A stretch of 64,000 nt of DNA from Hominisplanchenecus murintestinalis. Its GTDB lineage: Bacteria > Bacillota > Clostridia > Lachnospirales > Lachnospiraceae. The stretch is taken from positions 62,001-126,000 of the forward strand of contig SRZB01000002.1 in assembly GCA_004793585.1 (NCBI GenBank), given 5' to 3'. Below the pieces are notes generated by a model, which saw only the letters and a list, made by a program, of their open reading frames with translations, did no database searches and had not been told where the DNA came from. Below are positions 52,554 to 63,128 of the stretch, piece after piece; position 1 is the stretch's first letter, and every line of letters begins with the position of its first letter. The translations under genes and the position numbers were made by a program.

Positions 52554-53254
52554 AGGAAATACAGGCAGTCATTTTTGATTTAGATGGGACGCTGGTAGAT
52601 TCCATGTGGATGTGGCGGGAAATTGATATACAATATCTGGGAAGATACGGCATCCAACTTCCTGAAACGCTGCAGGCAGAAATTGAAGGCATGAGCTTTA
52701 CAGAAACTGCCGTTTATTTCAAAGAAACTTTTCATATTCCCCAGACGATAGAAGAAATCAAACAGGACTGGTATGAGATGGCTTATGAAAAATACGCTCA
52801 TGAGGTTCCGCTGAAGGCTGGGGCGCTGGAATTTTTAAAATTCCTGTACGGCAAGGGGATTCGGACAGGCATCGCCACCAGCAACGGAATCCGCCTGGTG
52901 GAAGCTGTAATGGAATCCAACGGCCTTGGCAAATATATTCAGGTGGTGCGTACTGCATGTGATGTAGCAAAAGGCAAGCCCGCCCCTGATATCTATCTGA
53001 AAGTTGCGGAAGATTTGGGTGTGGACAGCGAAAACTGCCTGGTATTTGAAGACGTACCTATGGGTATTCTTGCCGGGAAAAATGCCGGTATGCCGGTATG
53101 CGCAATAGAGGATTCCCATTCCAGAAATCAGATAGAAGAAAAGCGGCGCTTTGCCGATTATTATATTAACAGTTTTCACGATATTTTTAACGGCGCCTAT
53201 GAAATCCTGAATGCCAGGAAAGATATTTTTGCCGACTGGAAGGAGTGGATATGA
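52547..53254 (+). CDS. HAD-family phosphatase (beta-phosphoglucomutase-like)
   Basis: The 235-residue HAD hydrolase has DLDGTLVDS (nucleophile Asp), TSNG (motif II), KGKPAPDIY (motif III Lys) and FEDVPMGI (motif IV). The cap type 1 architecture equals the beta-phosphoglucomutase/phosphatase group; its substrate is unknown. Overlaps both neighbours (7 and 4 bases), so it is translated together with the rRNA genes. Confidence 0.92.
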   Translation: MLKEIQAVIFDLDGTLVDSMWMWREIDIQYLGRYGIQLPETLQAEIEGMSFTETAVYFKETFHIPQTIEEIKQDWYEMAYEKYAHEVPLKAGALEFLKFLYGKGIRTGIATSNGIRLVEAVMESNGLGKYIQVVRTACDVAKGKPAPDIYLKVAEDLGVDSENCLVFEDVPMGILAGKNAGMPVCAIEDSHSRNQIEEKRRFADYYINSFHDIFNGAYEILNARKDIFADWKEWI

Positions 53255-55134
53255 CGATGGATTTTCTCCCCTTATCCCGAAAGGATATGGAAACGCGGGG
53301 TATCCGCCAATTTGATTTTGTTTATGTAATCGGGGACGCCTATGTAGACCATCCTTCATTCGGACATGCCGTCATCAGCCGCGTATTGGAGTCCCGCGGA
53401 TATACGGTAGGCATTATTTCCCAGCCCGACTGGAAAAATACAGAGAGCATCAGCATTTACGGGGAGCCGCGTCTGGCATTTCTCGTATCCTCCGGAAATA
53501 TGGATTCCATGGTAAATCATTACAGCGTATCAAAAAAGCGCAGGGGCACGGACGCCTATACCCCTGGCGGCGTCATGGGAAAACGCCCTGATCACGCTGC
53601 AGTTGTTTACTGCAACCTGATTCGCCGGAAATACAGAAACACGCCACTGGTTATCGGTGGAATTGAGGCGAGCCTGCGCCGCCTTGCGCATTATGATTAC
53701 TGGACGGATTCGCTGAAACGCTCCATCCTCCTGGATTCCGGCGCGGATTTGATTTCTTATGGCATGGGGGAGCGCTCCATCGTGGAAATCGCCGACGCCT
53801 TAAACAGCGGGATTGCCGTGAAAGATATTACTTTTGTGAATGGGACAGTGTTTAAGACCAGGGATAAATCTCTGCTCTATGATTATATTGAGCTTCCCTC
53901 CTACGAGGAATTGAAAGCAGACAAGATAAGCTATGCCGAAAGTTTCTATACCCAATACTGCAATACCGATCCGTTTTCCGGGAAACGGCTGGCAGAGCTG
54001 TATGACAGACAGCTCTACGTGGTGCAGAACCCTCCTGCAAAGCCCCTGAGCCGATCGGAAATGGACGCAATTTATGGATTGCCTTACATGCGCACTTATC
54101 ATCCCAGCTATGAGCCGCTCGGAGGCGTGCCTGCTATCCGCGAAGTAAAGTTTTCCCTGGTAAGCAGCCGGGGATGTTTCGGCGGCTGCAATTTCTGTGC
54201 GCTGACTTTCCATCAGGGACGGATTATCCAGACGAGAAGCCATGAATCCCTCATCCGGGAAGCGCAGCTTATGACGGAAGATAAGGACTTTAAGGGCTAT
54301 ATCCATGACGTGGGAGGGCCTACGGCAAATTTCCGGCATCCTTCCTGTGAGAAGCAGCTCACGAAAGGCGTATGCCCGAAGAAACAGTGCCTGTTTCCAA
54401 CTCCCTGTAAAAACCTGAACGTTGACCACACGGATTACCTGTCCCTGCTCCGGAAACTGCGGGAGATTCCAAAAGTGAAAAAAGTATTTATCCGTTCAGG
54501 AATACGTTTTGATTATCTGGTCTATGATAAGAATGAAGAATTCTTCCGGGAACTGGTGCAGCACCATGTAAGCGGGCAGTTAAAAGTAGCGCCTGAACAT
54601 GTGGCGGATAAGGTGCTGGCGCGTATGGGAAAGCCGGAAAACTCCGTTTACCGGATGTTCTCTGAGCGGTACTGGGATTTAAACAGGAAATGTGGAAAAA
54701 ACCAGTTCCTTGTGCCATACCTGATGTCCTCCCATCCCGGCTCGGCCATGAAAGAGGCCGTGCAGCTGGCGGAATACCTGCGGGATTTAAAATATATGCC
54801 GGAGCAGGTGCAGGACTTTTATCCCACACCTTCGACAATCTCCACATGCATGTATTATACAGGAGTAGACCCACGTACAAATGAAAAAGTTTATGTACCT
54901 GTCAATCCCCATGAAAAAGCAATGCAGCGTGCGTTAATCCAATACAGGAACCCTAAAAACTACGAACTGGTAGAAGAGGCATTGAAAATTGCCGGACGCA
55001 CAGATTTAATCGGCTATGACAAAAAGTGCCTGATCCGTCCCAGAAAAAGCGCGTCTAAACAGAGTAAGCCGCAAAGAGACAAACCTGTAAAAAAGAAAAA
55101 AACCATACGGAATGTTCATAAAAAAAAGCGGTAG
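53251..55134 (+). CDS. YgiQ-family radical SAM protein
   Basis: A 627-residue radical-SAM protein. The [4Fe-4S] motif is C309-x3-C313-x2-C316 (GCFGGCNFC). An N-terminal B12-like/Rossmann region and YgiQ signature blocks ([54 protein letters not shown]) are present. No reaction is assigned to the family. AAGGAG selects the ATG at 53251; the basic tail ([14 protein letters not shown]) is typical. Confidence 0.93.
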   Translation: MTMDFLPLSRKDMETRGIRQFDFVYVIGDAYVDHPSFGHAVISRVLESRGYTVGIISQPDWKNTESISIYGEPRLAFLVSSGNMDSMVNHYSVSKKRRGTDAYTPGGVMGKRPDHAAVVYCNLIRRKYRNTPLVIGGIEASLRRLAHYDYWTDSLKRSILLDSGADLISYGMGERSIVEIADALNSGIAVKDITFVNGTVFKTRDKSLLYDYIELPSYEELKADKISYAESFYTQYCNTDPFSGKRLAELYDRQLYVVQNPPAKPLSRSEMDAIYGLPYMRTYHPSYEPLGGVPAIREVKFSLVSSRGCFGGCNFCALTFHQGRIIQTRSHESLIREAQLMTEDKDFKGYIHDVGGPTANFRHPSCEKQLTKGVCPKKQCLFPTPCKNLNVDHTDYLSLLRKLREIPKVKKVFIRSGIRFDYLVYDKNEEFFRELVQHHVSGQLKVAPEHVADKVLARMGKPENSVYRMFSERYWDLNRKCGKNQFLVPYLMSSHPGSAMKEAVQLAEYLRDLKYMPEQVQDFYPTPSTISTCMYYTGVDPRTNEKVYVPVNPHEKAMQRALIQYRNPKNYELVEEALKIAGRTDLIGYDKKCLIRPRKSASKQSKPQRDKPVKKKKTIRNVHKKKR

Positions 55135-55153
55135 CGCAAATTCAGGAGGGAAT

Positions 55154-55918
55154 ATGAAAATAGCAATCGTAACGGGAGCGTCCTCCGGGATGGGACGGGA
55201 ATTCGTAAAACAAATTTCAGAAAACTATAAATGCCTTGACGAGATATGGGTCATTGGAAGAAATGCAGACAAACTCTGCGATGTCCAAAAGGATGTCCGC
55301 ATAAAACTCCGCATCCTGCCAATGAATCTGCGAAAAAAAGAGGCAATGGAACGGCTGCGCCATGCATTGGACACCCGGCAGCCCCGTATTAAAATTTTGG
55401 TAAATTGTGCGGGAATGGGAGTCATCGGAGACTTTTCCCAGCTTTCTTTGAACGCTCAGAGAGAAACCGTGCGTTTAAACTGTGAAGCGCTCACGGCAGT
55501 CACCTATGTATGCCTGCCCTACATGCATCGGAGAACACGGATTATCCAGATGTCCTCAGCGTCTGCATTTGTGCCGCAGCCGGGCTTTGCGATTTATGCC
55601 GCGTCAAAATCTTATGTATTAAGCTTTTCCAGGGCTCTGCGTGCAGAACTGAAAGACAAAGGGATTACCGTCACCTGTGTATGCCCGGGACCTGTGGACA
55701 CCCCATTTTACAGACGTGCGGAAAAAATCGAAGTGATGCCTGCCTACAAAAAATGGACGATGGAAGCCCCGGCAGATGTAGTGGCAAAGGCTATCCGCGA
55801 CGGGGCGGCAGGACGCAGCCTGTCCATATACGGATGGAGCATGAAGCTGTTTTTTCTATTATGTAAAATCGTCCCCCATCCCGTTATCATAGCTGCCGCC
55901 GCCCGGCTCGACACATGA
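55154..55918 (+). CDS. Short-chain dehydrogenase/reductase
   Basis: A 254-residue SDR enzyme: cofactor site TGASSGMG (near 9-16), NCAG motif and catalytic SSASA with YAASK. The substrate is unknown; the C-terminus with an amphipathic or hydrophobic end (YGWSMKLFFLLCKIVPHPVIIAAA) may associate with membrane, as in lipid-modifying SDRs. GGAGGG fixes ATG 55154, although the frame is open from 55112. Confidence 0.9.
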   Translation: MKIAIVTGASSGMGREFVKQISENYKCLDEIWVIGRNADKLCDVQKDVRIKLRILPMNLRKKEAMERLRHALDTRQPRIKILVNCAGMGVIGDFSQLSLNAQRETVRLNCEALTAVTYVCLPYMHRRTRIIQMSSASAFVPQPGFAIYAASKSYVLSFSRALRAELKDKGITVTCVCPGPVDTPFYRRAEKIEVMPAYKKWTMEAPADVVAKAIRDGAAGRSLSIYGWSMKLFFLLCKIVPHPVIIAAAARLDT

Positions 55919-55939
55919 TAAAAAAGAAAAGGAGTACAG

Positions 55940-56542
55940 ATGAAGATAGAAAAAGGCGAATTTGGATACATTAAGGCACAAAAGAAAAAGAGAGGGCTGA
56001 TTACCTTTGGGCTGTTTGCCATTCCCATCATCATTTTCTTTACCGGGCTCTGGCAGACCGGGACGCGGCTGAACATGTTTACCTTTGTGGCAATCATGGG
56101 ATGCCTGCCCGCTTCCCGCTCAGCAGTAGGATTTGTGATGATGCTGATGCAAAAATCTATGGATCCGGCTGTCTATCAGCAGATAGAAGAGAGAAGCGGA
56201 GATCTGGTGAAAGCTTATGAGCTGACGGTTTCTGCTTATGAGAAGAATACCCCCATAGACAGCCTGGTAGTGTGCGGTTACCACGTGGCGGCTTATACCA
56301 GCCGTCCGGATGCGGATACCGTGTTTGCGGAAAAGCACATCAAAGAAATCCTCAAAGGCAACGGATACCGAGCAGATGTGAAGATTTTTAAGGACTTAAA
56401 GCCTTATCTCGAACGTGTATCCTCCCTTGCAAAACAGCGGGAAACGGTCGAAAAAGACATCGTCTATACACCGAACGAATCCTACCCGGAACTTTCGCGG
56501 AGCGAGCTGGTGAAACATACGATTCTGGCAATTTCCCTTTAG
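55940..56542 (+). CDS. Conserved membrane protein of unknown function
   Basis: A 200-residue protein with two transmembrane segments (about 20-40 and 44-62) after a basic start, then a soluble alpha/beta domain (DSLVVCGYHVAAYTSRPDADTVFAEKHIKEIL). It looks conserved in Lachnospiraceae; I recognise no function. AAAAGGAG precedes the ATG. It lies 10 bases before a pseudouridine synthase gene. Confidence 0.8.
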   Translation: MKIEKGEFGYIKAQKKKRGLITFGLFAIPIIIFFTGLWQTGTRLNMFTFVAIMGCLPASRSAVGFVMMLMQKSMDPAVYQQIEERSGDLVKAYELTVSAYEKNTPIDSLVVCGYHVAAYTSRPDADTVFAEKHIKEILKGNGYRADVKIFKDLKPYLERVSSLAKQRETVEKDIVYTPNESYPELSRSELVKHTILAISL

Positions 56543-56551
56543 GAGAAGTAC

Positions 56552-57574
56552 ATGAAAACCATTGCGATTACAAAAAATGAGGCAGGACAGCGTCTGGACA
56601 AATTTCTGGCAAAGTATTTAAACCTTGCGCCAAAAAGTTTTCTCTATAAGATGCTGCGCAAGAAAAATATTACATTAAACGGAAAAAAGGCAGACGGCAG
56701 TGAGAAAACAGCGCTTGGCGACGAAGTACAGCTGTTTTTGTCCGATGAAACAATTGAAAAATTCTCCTCTGTAAGAATCACCCCTGCTCATGGAAATCTG
56801 GATATTGTATATGAAAACGACGATATTATCCTAATAAATAAGCCCTGCGGAATGCTTTCACAGAAAGCTAAAAGTACGGACGTGTCACTGGTAGACCACC
56901 TGATTTCATATCTGATGCAAAAGGGCTGTGTGACTGAACAATCTCTTCAGGTCTTCCGTCCTTCCGTGTGCAACCGTCTGGACAGAAATACCAGCGGTAT
57001 CGCAGCCGCCGGAAAATCCCTGGCCGGCCTCCAGGATATGGGCGAAATTTTCAAAAACAGAAGCTTACATAAATACTATCTCTGTCTGGTATACGGAGAA
57101 ATATTAGAAGAATGCCTGGTCAAAGGGTATCTTTCGAAAAATAAAAAAACAAATACTGTGCATATTACCGCCGAAAAGCAGAACGGAGAATCACTTCCCA
57201 TTTGCACGAAGTACCGCCCGGTATCCTCCGGCAGCGGGATTACGCTTTTGGAGGTGGAACTGATTACAGGGCGTTCGCACCAGATACGCGCACATCTGGC
57301 CAGTATCGGACATCCGATTTTAGGAGATGGGAAATATGGTCTTGCCGCAGTCAATGAGCAGTTCAGGCGGCGGTTCGGTCTGAAACATCAGCTTTTACAC
57401 TCCTGGCGTCTGGAACTCCCGGAACTTTCAGGCGCGCTTTCGGAATTATCTTGTAAAAGCTTTACTACCGCGCCGCCAAAACAGTTTGACAGGATTCGAA
57501 AGGAGATGGGACTTACCTATGGCAACCTGGAATTCCAGGGGGCTTCGCGGCTCCACGCTGGAAGATTTGATTAA
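56552..57574 (+). CDS. RluA-family pseudouridine synthase
   Basis: The 340-residue RluA-type enzyme has an N-terminal S4 domain (AGQRLDKFLAKYL) and the catalytic CNRLDRNTSG motif; GRSHQIRAHLASIGHPILGD is the C-terminal signature. Target uridines (23S rRNA or tRNA) are not assigned. The 3' end overlaps recU by 56 bases. Confidence 0.93.
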   Translation: MKTIAITKNEAGQRLDKFLAKYLNLAPKSFLYKMLRKKNITLNGKKADGSEKTALGDEVQLFLSDETIEKFSSVRITPAHGNLDIVYENDDIILINKPCGMLSQKAKSTDVSLVDHLISYLMQKGCVTEQSLQVFRPSVCNRLDRNTSGIAAAGKSLAGLQDMGEIFKNRSLHKYYLCLVYGEILEECLVKGYLSKNKKTNTVHITAEKQNGESLPICTKYRPVSSGSGITLLEVELITGRSHQIRAHLASIGHPILGDGKYGLAAVNEQFRRRFGLKHQLLHSWRLELPELSGALSELSCKSFTTAPPKQFDRIRKEMGLTYGNLEFQGASRLHAGRFD

Positions 57575-58052
57575 CCGCTCCAATGAGCAGTATCTTGAGA
57601 AAGGACTGGCGCTGATACAGAAAATCCCTACCCCCATCACGCCAATTAAAATTGATAAAGAGCACCGCCATATTACTCTTGCCTATTTTGACCAGAAGAG
57701 CACGGTAGATTACATCGGCGCAGTACAGGGAATTCCCGTATGCTTCGATGCAAAAGAATGTACCTCTAATACTTTCGCCCTGCAAAATATCCATGAACAC
57801 CAGGTACGGTTTATGGAGCAATTTGAAAAACAGGGCGGAATTTCTTTTCTGATTATTTTTTATACGGCCAGGAACGAGTTATTTTATCTGCCCTATGCGG
57901 ATATGCGCAGATTTTGGGAGAGGGCGAAAAGCGGAGGAAGAAAAAGCTTCCGTTACGAGGAATTGAACCAGGATTTCCGTATTCATTCTACAGGAGGTAT
58001 ACTTGTGCCTTACCTGGAAACCATTCAGAAGGATTTGGATGCCAGGGATTGA
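57519..58052 (+). CDS. recU: Holliday junction resolvase RecU
   Basis: The 177-residue RecU resolves four-way junctions after RuvAB migration. NSRGLRGSTLEDLINRSNEQYL, the PTPITPIKID segment, AYFDQKSTVDYIGAVQGIPVCFDAKE (the catalytic D/E-x-K core) and NIHEHQ are family signatures. AAAGGAG is 13 bases before ATG 57519; the frame opens at 57486. It begins within the RluA gene. In Firmicutes recU usually neighbours a class A PBP gene; here it does not. Confidence 0.94.
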   Translation: MATWNSRGLRGSTLEDLINRSNEQYLEKGLALIQKIPTPITPIKIDKEHRHITLAYFDQKSTVDYIGAVQGIPVCFDAKECTSNTFALQNIHEHQVRFMEQFEKQGGISFLIIFYTARNELFYLPYADMRRFWERAKSGGRKSFRYEELNQDFRIHSTGGILVPYLETIQKDLDARD

Positions 58053-58077
58053 CATTTTAGACCCTGTGACTTATAAT
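58049..58077 (+). promoter_or_regulatory. Full-consensus promoter of the his operon
   Basis: TTGACA (58049-58054), 17-base spacer, TATAAT (58072-58077). The recU TGA is embedded in the -35 hexamer. The leader of about 62 bases contains no T-box. Confidence 0.9.
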
Positions 58078-58146
58078 GAATTTCGGTTTATTTTAATATG
58101 ATACCAAATTAACACTGTGAATCATTAAAGTGAGAGGGGATACCGT

Positions 58147-59259
58147 ATGGAACAGAGATTGCTGCATACACCGGAAGGTGTACGGGATATTTATGACGGA
58201 GAATGTGAAAGGAAGCTTACCTTACAGAACCATCTCCACGAAATTATGAAAAGATATGGTTACCGTGATATTGAAACGCCTACTTTTGAATTTTTTGACG
58301 TATTCAGCAGGGAAGTAGGAACTACTCCGTCGCGGGATTTATATAAGTTTTTTGACAGAGAAGGAAATACGCTGGTTCTGCGTCCGGATATTACTCCCTC
58401 CATTGCAAGGGCGGCTGCCAAATATTTCAACGGCGAAACAGCCCCCTTCCGTTTCTGCTATGTGGGAAATACCTTTATTAACAATTCCAGCTACCAGGGA
58501 CATCTAAAAGAAACGACCCAGCTTGGCGCAGAACTAATCGGCGACAATTCCGTAGATTCTGACGCAGAAGTGATTGCCATGACAATTGAAAGCCTGTTAA
58601 GAGCAGGGCTGAAAGAATTTCAGGTGAGTATCGGGCATGTAGAATTTTTTGGAAGCCTTCTGCGTGAAGCAGGAATCCATGCAGAAGTAGCGGAGGAACT
58701 GAGACGCCTGATTTCTAATAAAAATAATTTCGGAGTAGAAGAGCTCCTTGAAGAACAACAGATTCCGGAAAACCTAAAACAGCTTTTTATTCAGCTTCCA
58801 AAGCTCTGCGGGGACATGGAGGTGCTGGAAAGCGCCAGAACTATGACGCACAACGAAGGTGCTCTGGCAGCTCTTAACAGATTGGAAGAAATTTACAATA
58901 TTCTGTGTATTTATGGGATAGAGCGCTATGTATCCTTTGATTTGGGAATGCTGAGTAAATATATGTATTATACCGGAGTGATTTTCCGGGCATATACCTT
59001 CGGTACCGGAGACGCGGTAGTCAAGGGCGGGCGCTATGACGGCCTTCTGGGACACTTTGGAAAAGAAGCGCCGGCCATTGGCATGGTAGTCGTAGTCAAC
59101 CAGCTTTTAAATGCACTGGAGCGGCAGAAAATTGCCGTTCCATCAGCAAAAACACCTGTTTTGCTGCATTACTGTAAAGAAAACAGAGAAGAAACACTGC
59201 GCAAAGCTGATGCAATGAGACGTGAGGGCATCTATGTCGCCCTTGTACCGGAACGATAG
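58147..59259 (+). CDS. hisZ: ATP phosphoribosyltransferase regulatory subunit
   Basis: The 370-residue HisZ is a histidyl-tRNA-synthetase paralogue that activates the short HisG and senses histidine. Class II aminoacyl-synthetase blocks are visible ([32 protein letters not shown]). No anticodon-binding domain is present. It is the first gene of the his operon and implies that HisG here is the short, HisZ-dependent type. Confidence 0.94.
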   Translation: MEQRLLHTPEGVRDIYDGECERKLTLQNHLHEIMKRYGYRDIETPTFEFFDVFSREVGTTPSRDLYKFFDREGNTLVLRPDITPSIARAAAKYFNGETAPFRFCYVGNTFINNSSYQGHLKETTQLGAELIGDNSVDSDAEVIAMTIESLLRAGLKEFQVSIGHVEFFGSLLREAGIHAEVAEELRRLISNKNNFGVEELLEEQQIPENLKQLFIQLPKLCGDMEVLESARTMTHNEGALAALNRLEEIYNILCIYGIERYVSFDLGMLSKYMYYTGVIFRAYTFGTGDAVVKGGRYDGLLGHFGKEAPAIGMVVVVNQLLNALERQKIAVPSAKTPVLLHYCKENREETLRKADAMRREGIYVALVPER

Positions 59260-59272
59260 GGAGGACTGGAAG

Positions 59273-59908
59273 ATGAGATACCTGACATTTGCACTGGGAA
59301 AGGGGCGGCTGGCAAAGACGGCTCTGGATTTGTTTGAAAAGATTGGGATTACCTGTGAAGAGATGAAAGATAAGGACTCCCGGAAACTGATTTTTGTAAA
59401 TGAAGAACTGAAATTAAAGTTTTTCCTCGCGAAAGGTCCCGATGTGCCGACCTATGTGGAATATGGGGCGGCAGATATCGGGATTGTAGGAGAGGACACT
59501 ATCATGGAAGAGCAGCGGAAGCTCTATGAGGTACTGGATTTGGGATTCGGCAAATGCCGGATGTGCGTGTGCGGTCCCGCTTCAGCAAAGGAATTGCTGC
59601 TGCATCAGGAACAGATACGCGTGGCAACGAAATATCCCCGGATTGCAAAGGATTATTTTTATAATAAAAAGCATCAGACAGTGGAAATCATTAAGCTGAA
59701 CGGCTCCATTGAACTGGCTCCTATTGTCGGCCTCTCCGAAGTTATCGTTGACATCGTAGAGACAGGAACTACGCTCCGTGAAAACGGACTGGAGGTACTG
59801 GAGGAAGTATGCCCTCTTTCAGCAAGAGTCGTAGTAAACCAGGTGAGTATGCGGATGGAAAACGAGAGAATCACAAAAATTCTGACAGACCTAAAGTCTG
59901 TGCTGTAA
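59273..59908 (+). CDS. hisG: ATP phosphoribosyltransferase, short form
   Basis: The 211-residue HisG catalyses the first histidine step (ATP + PRPP). The length and lack of the C-terminal regulatory domain match the HisZ-dependent form. [17 protein letters not shown] and the [15 protein letters not shown] motif are signatures. AGGGAGG selects ATG 59273; the frame opens at 59222 within hisZ. Confidence 0.95.
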   Translation: MRYLTFALGKGRLAKTALDLFEKIGITCEEMKDKDSRKLIFVNEELKLKFFLAKGPDVPTYVEYGAADIGIVGEDTIMEEQRKLYEVLDLGFGKCRMCVCGPASAKELLLHQEQIRVATKYPRIAKDYFYNKKHQTVEIIKLNGSIELAPIVGLSEVIVDIVETGTTLRENGLEVLEEVCPLSARVVVNQVSMRMENERITKILTDLKSVL

Positions 59909-59918
59909 AGGAGAAACT

Positions 59919-61211
59919 ATGCGCACGATTAAATTAACAAAAGAATCAAAACAGAATCTACTGCGTGACCTTTTAAAAAGAAGCCCCGCTAGCTATGGAG
60001 AATATGAAGGAAAGGTTGCGGATATCGTAAATGCCGTGCGGGAAAAGGGCGACGCCGCTGTATTTGAATTTACGGAGCGTTTTGACAAAGCGAAACTTAC
60101 CGCTGAAAGTATCCGTGTGACAGAGGATGAGCTGCAGGCAGCCTACGCACAAGTTTCACCGGAACTTCTGGAAGTTATCCGGAAGGCTCTTATAAACATC
60201 CGCAGCTACCATGAAAAGCAGAAGCGTTACAGCTGGTTTGACAGCCAGCCAAACGGAACCATGCTGGGGCAGAAAGTTTCACCTCTGGCGAAAGTGGGCG
60301 TGTATGTTCCCGGTGGAAAAGCTGTCTATCCTTCCTCAGTACTTATGAATATTGTTCCGGCAAAAACTGCCGGCGTAGGGAAAATTGTGATGACAACTCC
60401 CTGCGGGAAAGACGGAAAAGTGAATCCGAACACACTGGTAGCCGCACACGAGGCCGGAGCGGACGAAATCTATAAAGCAGGCGGCGCACAGGCGATTGCC
60501 GCGCTGGCTTTCGGAACAGAAAGCATCCCAAAAGTCGACAAAATTGTAGGTCCCGGGAATATCTACGTAGCTCTAGCAAAAAAAGCCGTTTATGGGCACG
60601 TAAGTATTGACTCGATTGCAGGCCCCAGTGAAATCCTGGTTCTGGCAGATGAAAGCGCAGATCCCCGTTTCGTAGCGGCAGACCTCTTATCCCAGGCAGA
60701 GCATGACGAGATGGCAAGCGCGATTCTGATCACTACAAGCGAGGAACTTGCACGCAGGGTATCCGAAGAAATCGACAAGTTTACAGAAGTCCTTTCAAGA
60801 AAAGAGATTATCCTGAAATCCCTTGATAATTACGGCTATATCCTGCTGGCAGACAACATGGAGGAAGCCATTGACGCGGCAAATGAAATCGCATCGGAAC
60901 ACCTGGAAATCGTCACAAAAGAACCGTTCCAGGTAATGACGAAAATCCAGAATGCAGGAGCCATTTTCATCGGCGAATACAGCAGCGAACCTCTGGGCGA
61001 CTATTTCGCCGGTCCGAACCATGTGCTGCCCACAAATGGGACGGCGAAATTCTTCTCACCCCTGTCAGTGGATGATTTCGTCAAGAAATCCAGCATCATT
61101 TATTATTCACGTGAAGCGTTAGAGCCTGTCTGCGAGGATATCATAAAGTTTGCCGAGGCAGAGCAGCTGACCGCACATGCGAATTCTATCCGTGTGCGTT
61201 TTGAAAAGTGA
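59919..61211 (+). CDS. hisD: Histidinol dehydrogenase
   Basis: The 430-residue HisD does the last two oxidation steps from histidinol to histidine. GPGNIYVALAKK, DSIAGPSEILVLAD and the SVDDFVKKSSI C-terminal block are typical, with zinc and catalytic histidines (HDEM, NHVLPT). 10 bases after hisG with AAAGGAG. Confidence 0.96.
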   Translation: MRTIKLTKESKQNLLRDLLKRSPASYGEYEGKVADIVNAVREKGDAAVFEFTERFDKAKLTAESIRVTEDELQAAYAQVSPELLEVIRKALINIRSYHEKQKRYSWFDSQPNGTMLGQKVSPLAKVGVYVPGGKAVYPSSVLMNIVPAKTAGVGKIVMTTPCGKDGKVNPNTLVAAHEAGADEIYKAGGAQAIAALAFGTESIPKVDKIVGPGNIYVALAKKAVYGHVSIDSIAGPSEILVLADESADPRFVAADLLSQAEHDEMASAILITTSEELARRVSEEIDKFTEVLSRKEIILKSLDNYGYILLADNMEEAIDAANEIASEHLEIVTKEPFQVMTKIQNAGAIFIGEYSSEPLGDYFAGPNHVLPTNGTAKFFSPLSVDDFVKKSSIIYYSREALEPVCEDIIKFAEAEQLTAHANSIRVRFEK

Positions 61212-61219
61212 GGTGTATC

Positions 61220-61810
61220 ATGGCAAAGCGTATAGCAACCATAGAAAGAAACACAAAAGAGACAAAAATCCGGCTCACACTCAACCTTGATGGGACAGGG
61301 ATATGTAAAGCCGAGTCCGGCATTCCATTTTTTGACCATATGCTTTCCGGCTTTGCAAGACATGGGCTGTTTGATTTGGATGCGCAGATTCAGGGCGATA
61401 CGGAAATTGATTCCCACCACACGATAGAAGACACGGGAATCGTACTGGGCGAAGCGATCCGGAAAGCAGCAGGAGATAAAGCAGGCATCGTGCGCTATGG
61501 CAGTGCATTACTGCCCATGGATGACTCCCTGATACTCTGCGCGGCAGATTTATCCGGCAGGCCGTATCTGTCTTTTGACTGCGGTTATACGGTTGAAAAA
61601 ATAGGAACTCTGGATACGGAAATGATTCATGATTTCTTTTATGCCGTTTCCTATTCTGCAGCGATGAACCTGCATATTAAAAAAATCTCAGGCTTTAACA
61701 ACCACCATATTGCCGAAGGTACTTTTAAGGCATTTGCAAAGGCCCTTGATGCCGCAGTCGCATATGATGCGCGCATCAGCGGCGTATTATCAACGAAAGG
61801 GACATTATAA
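61220..61810 (+). CDS. hisB: Imidazoleglycerol-phosphate dehydratase
   Basis: The 196-residue monofunctional dehydratase (no HisN phosphatase domain). Manganese-binding histidines occur in FDHMLSGFARHG, DSHHTIEDTGIVLGEA and NNHHIAE. The GAGGTG site selects ATG 61220; the frame opens at 61208. It is followed with no gap by the next gene. Confidence 0.95.
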   Translation: MAKRIATIERNTKETKIRLTLNLDGTGICKAESGIPFFDHMLSGFARHGLFDLDAQIQGDTEIDSHHTIEDTGIVLGEAIRKAAGDKAGIVRYGSALLPMDDSLILCAADLSGRPYLSFDCGYTVEKIGTLDTEMIHDFFYAVSYSAAMNLHIKKISGFNNHHIAEGTFKAFAKALDAAVAYDARISGVLSTKGTL

Positions 61811-63103
61811 ATGATGAAAAATAAAAAACTGGCATCTTATATTTTTATCCGGGACGGAAAAGCCGTCAGTGGGCTTTCTGATGATGAACCGTGGGAGGGC
61901 GGCAATGCGGCAGAGCTGGCACAACATTACAGCAACCATGGCGCAGATGAAATCGTGGTGTTTGATTTATCTGAGGACGATACTTCCCATGAGGAGTCAC
62001 TCCTGCTGATAAAGGAAATGTCCAGATGCGTTGATATCCCTATTGCAGGGGGCGGAAATGTACGGCGCATGGAAGATGTAAAAAAACTAATCTATGCCGG
62101 GTGCCGCAAGGCGTTCCTGAACTTTTCCAAACCCGAAAATGTGGAACTGCTTCCGGAGGTTTCCAGACGTTTTGGAAAAGAGAAAATTGCTGTGTGTGCC
62201 GGAAGCCTGACAGAACTTTTCGCCAACAAAGAGGCTATTGAAACCTATGCGGATGAAGTGCTGCTGCTGGCAGACAGTGTGCATGTAAATGAAGCATGTA
62301 AAGCAGTAAGCGTCCCTGTTATGCCTGTAGTGGTGCGCGCAGATTCCGGCGGAATCTTAAATCTCTTGGGCGTTGAAAACGTTTCCGGAGTATGCGCACG
62401 GGCGCTTTCGGAGCGGAGTACAGATTTCATGGGTTTGAAGCTCCTGGCGAAAGAAAAAGGGATTCCCGTAAACACTTTTGAGAGCAGTATGCGGTGGGCA
62501 GAATTTAAGACAAATGAAAATGGGCTGGTGCCGGTAGTCGTGCAGGACTATAAGACCATGGAAGTGCTGATGGCAGCATATATGAACCGGGAAGCTTTTG
62601 AAAACACTATCCGCACTGGAAAAATGACCTACTGGAGCCGCAGCCGGAATGAGCTGTGGGTAAAAGGACTGACTTCGGGACATTTTCAATACGTACGCCA
62701 GCTCTCCATTGATTGTGACAATGATACGATTCTGGCAAAAGTTGTGCAGATAGGCGCAGCCTGCCACACTGGGAATAAAAGCTGCTTTTACCGTGATTTA
62801 GTGAAAAAAGATTACGATGAGACAAATCCTATGACGGTATTTGAAAATGTATTCTCCGTAATCCTGGACAGGAAAGAACATCCAAAAGAAGGTTCCTACA
62901 CTAATTATTTATTTGATAAAGGCATTGATAAAATCCTCAAAAAAGTTGGAGAAGAGGCTACGGAAATCGTGATTGCCGCAAAGAATCCAAACCCGGAAGA
63001 GATAAAATACGAGATTTCTGATTTCCTCTACCATGTGATGGTACTCATGGCAGAAAAAGGCGTAACCTGGGAAGACATTACAAAGGAATTGGCACAGAGG
63101 TAA
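61811..63103 (+). CDS. hisIE: HisIE with an N-terminal degenerate HisF-like domain
   Basis: The 430-residue fusion has a C-terminal HisI cyclohydrolase (~225-330; zinc ligands in DCDNDT and [10 protein letters not shown]) and HisE pyrophosphohydrolase (~335-430; KKVGEEATE and [11 protein letters not shown]). Residues 1-215 are a HisF-like TIM barrel: the phosphate-binding GGG (80-82) and [16 protein letters not shown] remain, but the two catalytic aspartates of HisF are replaced (D11-equivalent is F12, D130-equivalent is G131). The barrel is thus probably non-catalytic. No separate hisA, hisC, hisF or hisH is in the window. Confidence 0.9.
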   Translation: MMKNKKLASYIFIRDGKAVSGLSDDEPWEGGNAAELAQHYSNHGADEIVVFDLSEDDTSHEESLLLIKEMSRCVDIPIAGGGNVRRMEDVKKLIYAGCRKAFLNFSKPENVELLPEVSRRFGKEKIAVCAGSLTELFANKEAIETYADEVLLLADSVHVNEACKAVSVPVMPVVVRADSGGILNLLGVENVSGVCARALSERSTDFMGLKLLAKEKGIPVNTFESSMRWAEFKTNENGLVPVVVQDYKTMEVLMAAYMNREAFENTIRTGKMTYWSRSRNELWVKGLTSGHFQYVRQLSIDCDNDTILAKVVQIGAACHTGNKSCFYRDLVKKDYDETNPMTVFENVFSVILDRKEHPKEGSYTNYLFDKGIDKILKKVGEEATEIVIAAKNPNPEEIKYEISDFLYHVMVLMAEKGVTWEDITKELAQR

Positions 63104-63128
63104 AAATACAGGAAAGGAATTGCTGGAA

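Noticed and set aside
53800..54429. 209-codon open frame on the - strand opposite the YgiQ-family gene
   Set aside because: Antisense shadow of a conserved radical-SAM gene with no start signal.
58078..58146. T-box leader before hisZ
   Set aside because: The leader is too short and has no T-box sequence or terminator.
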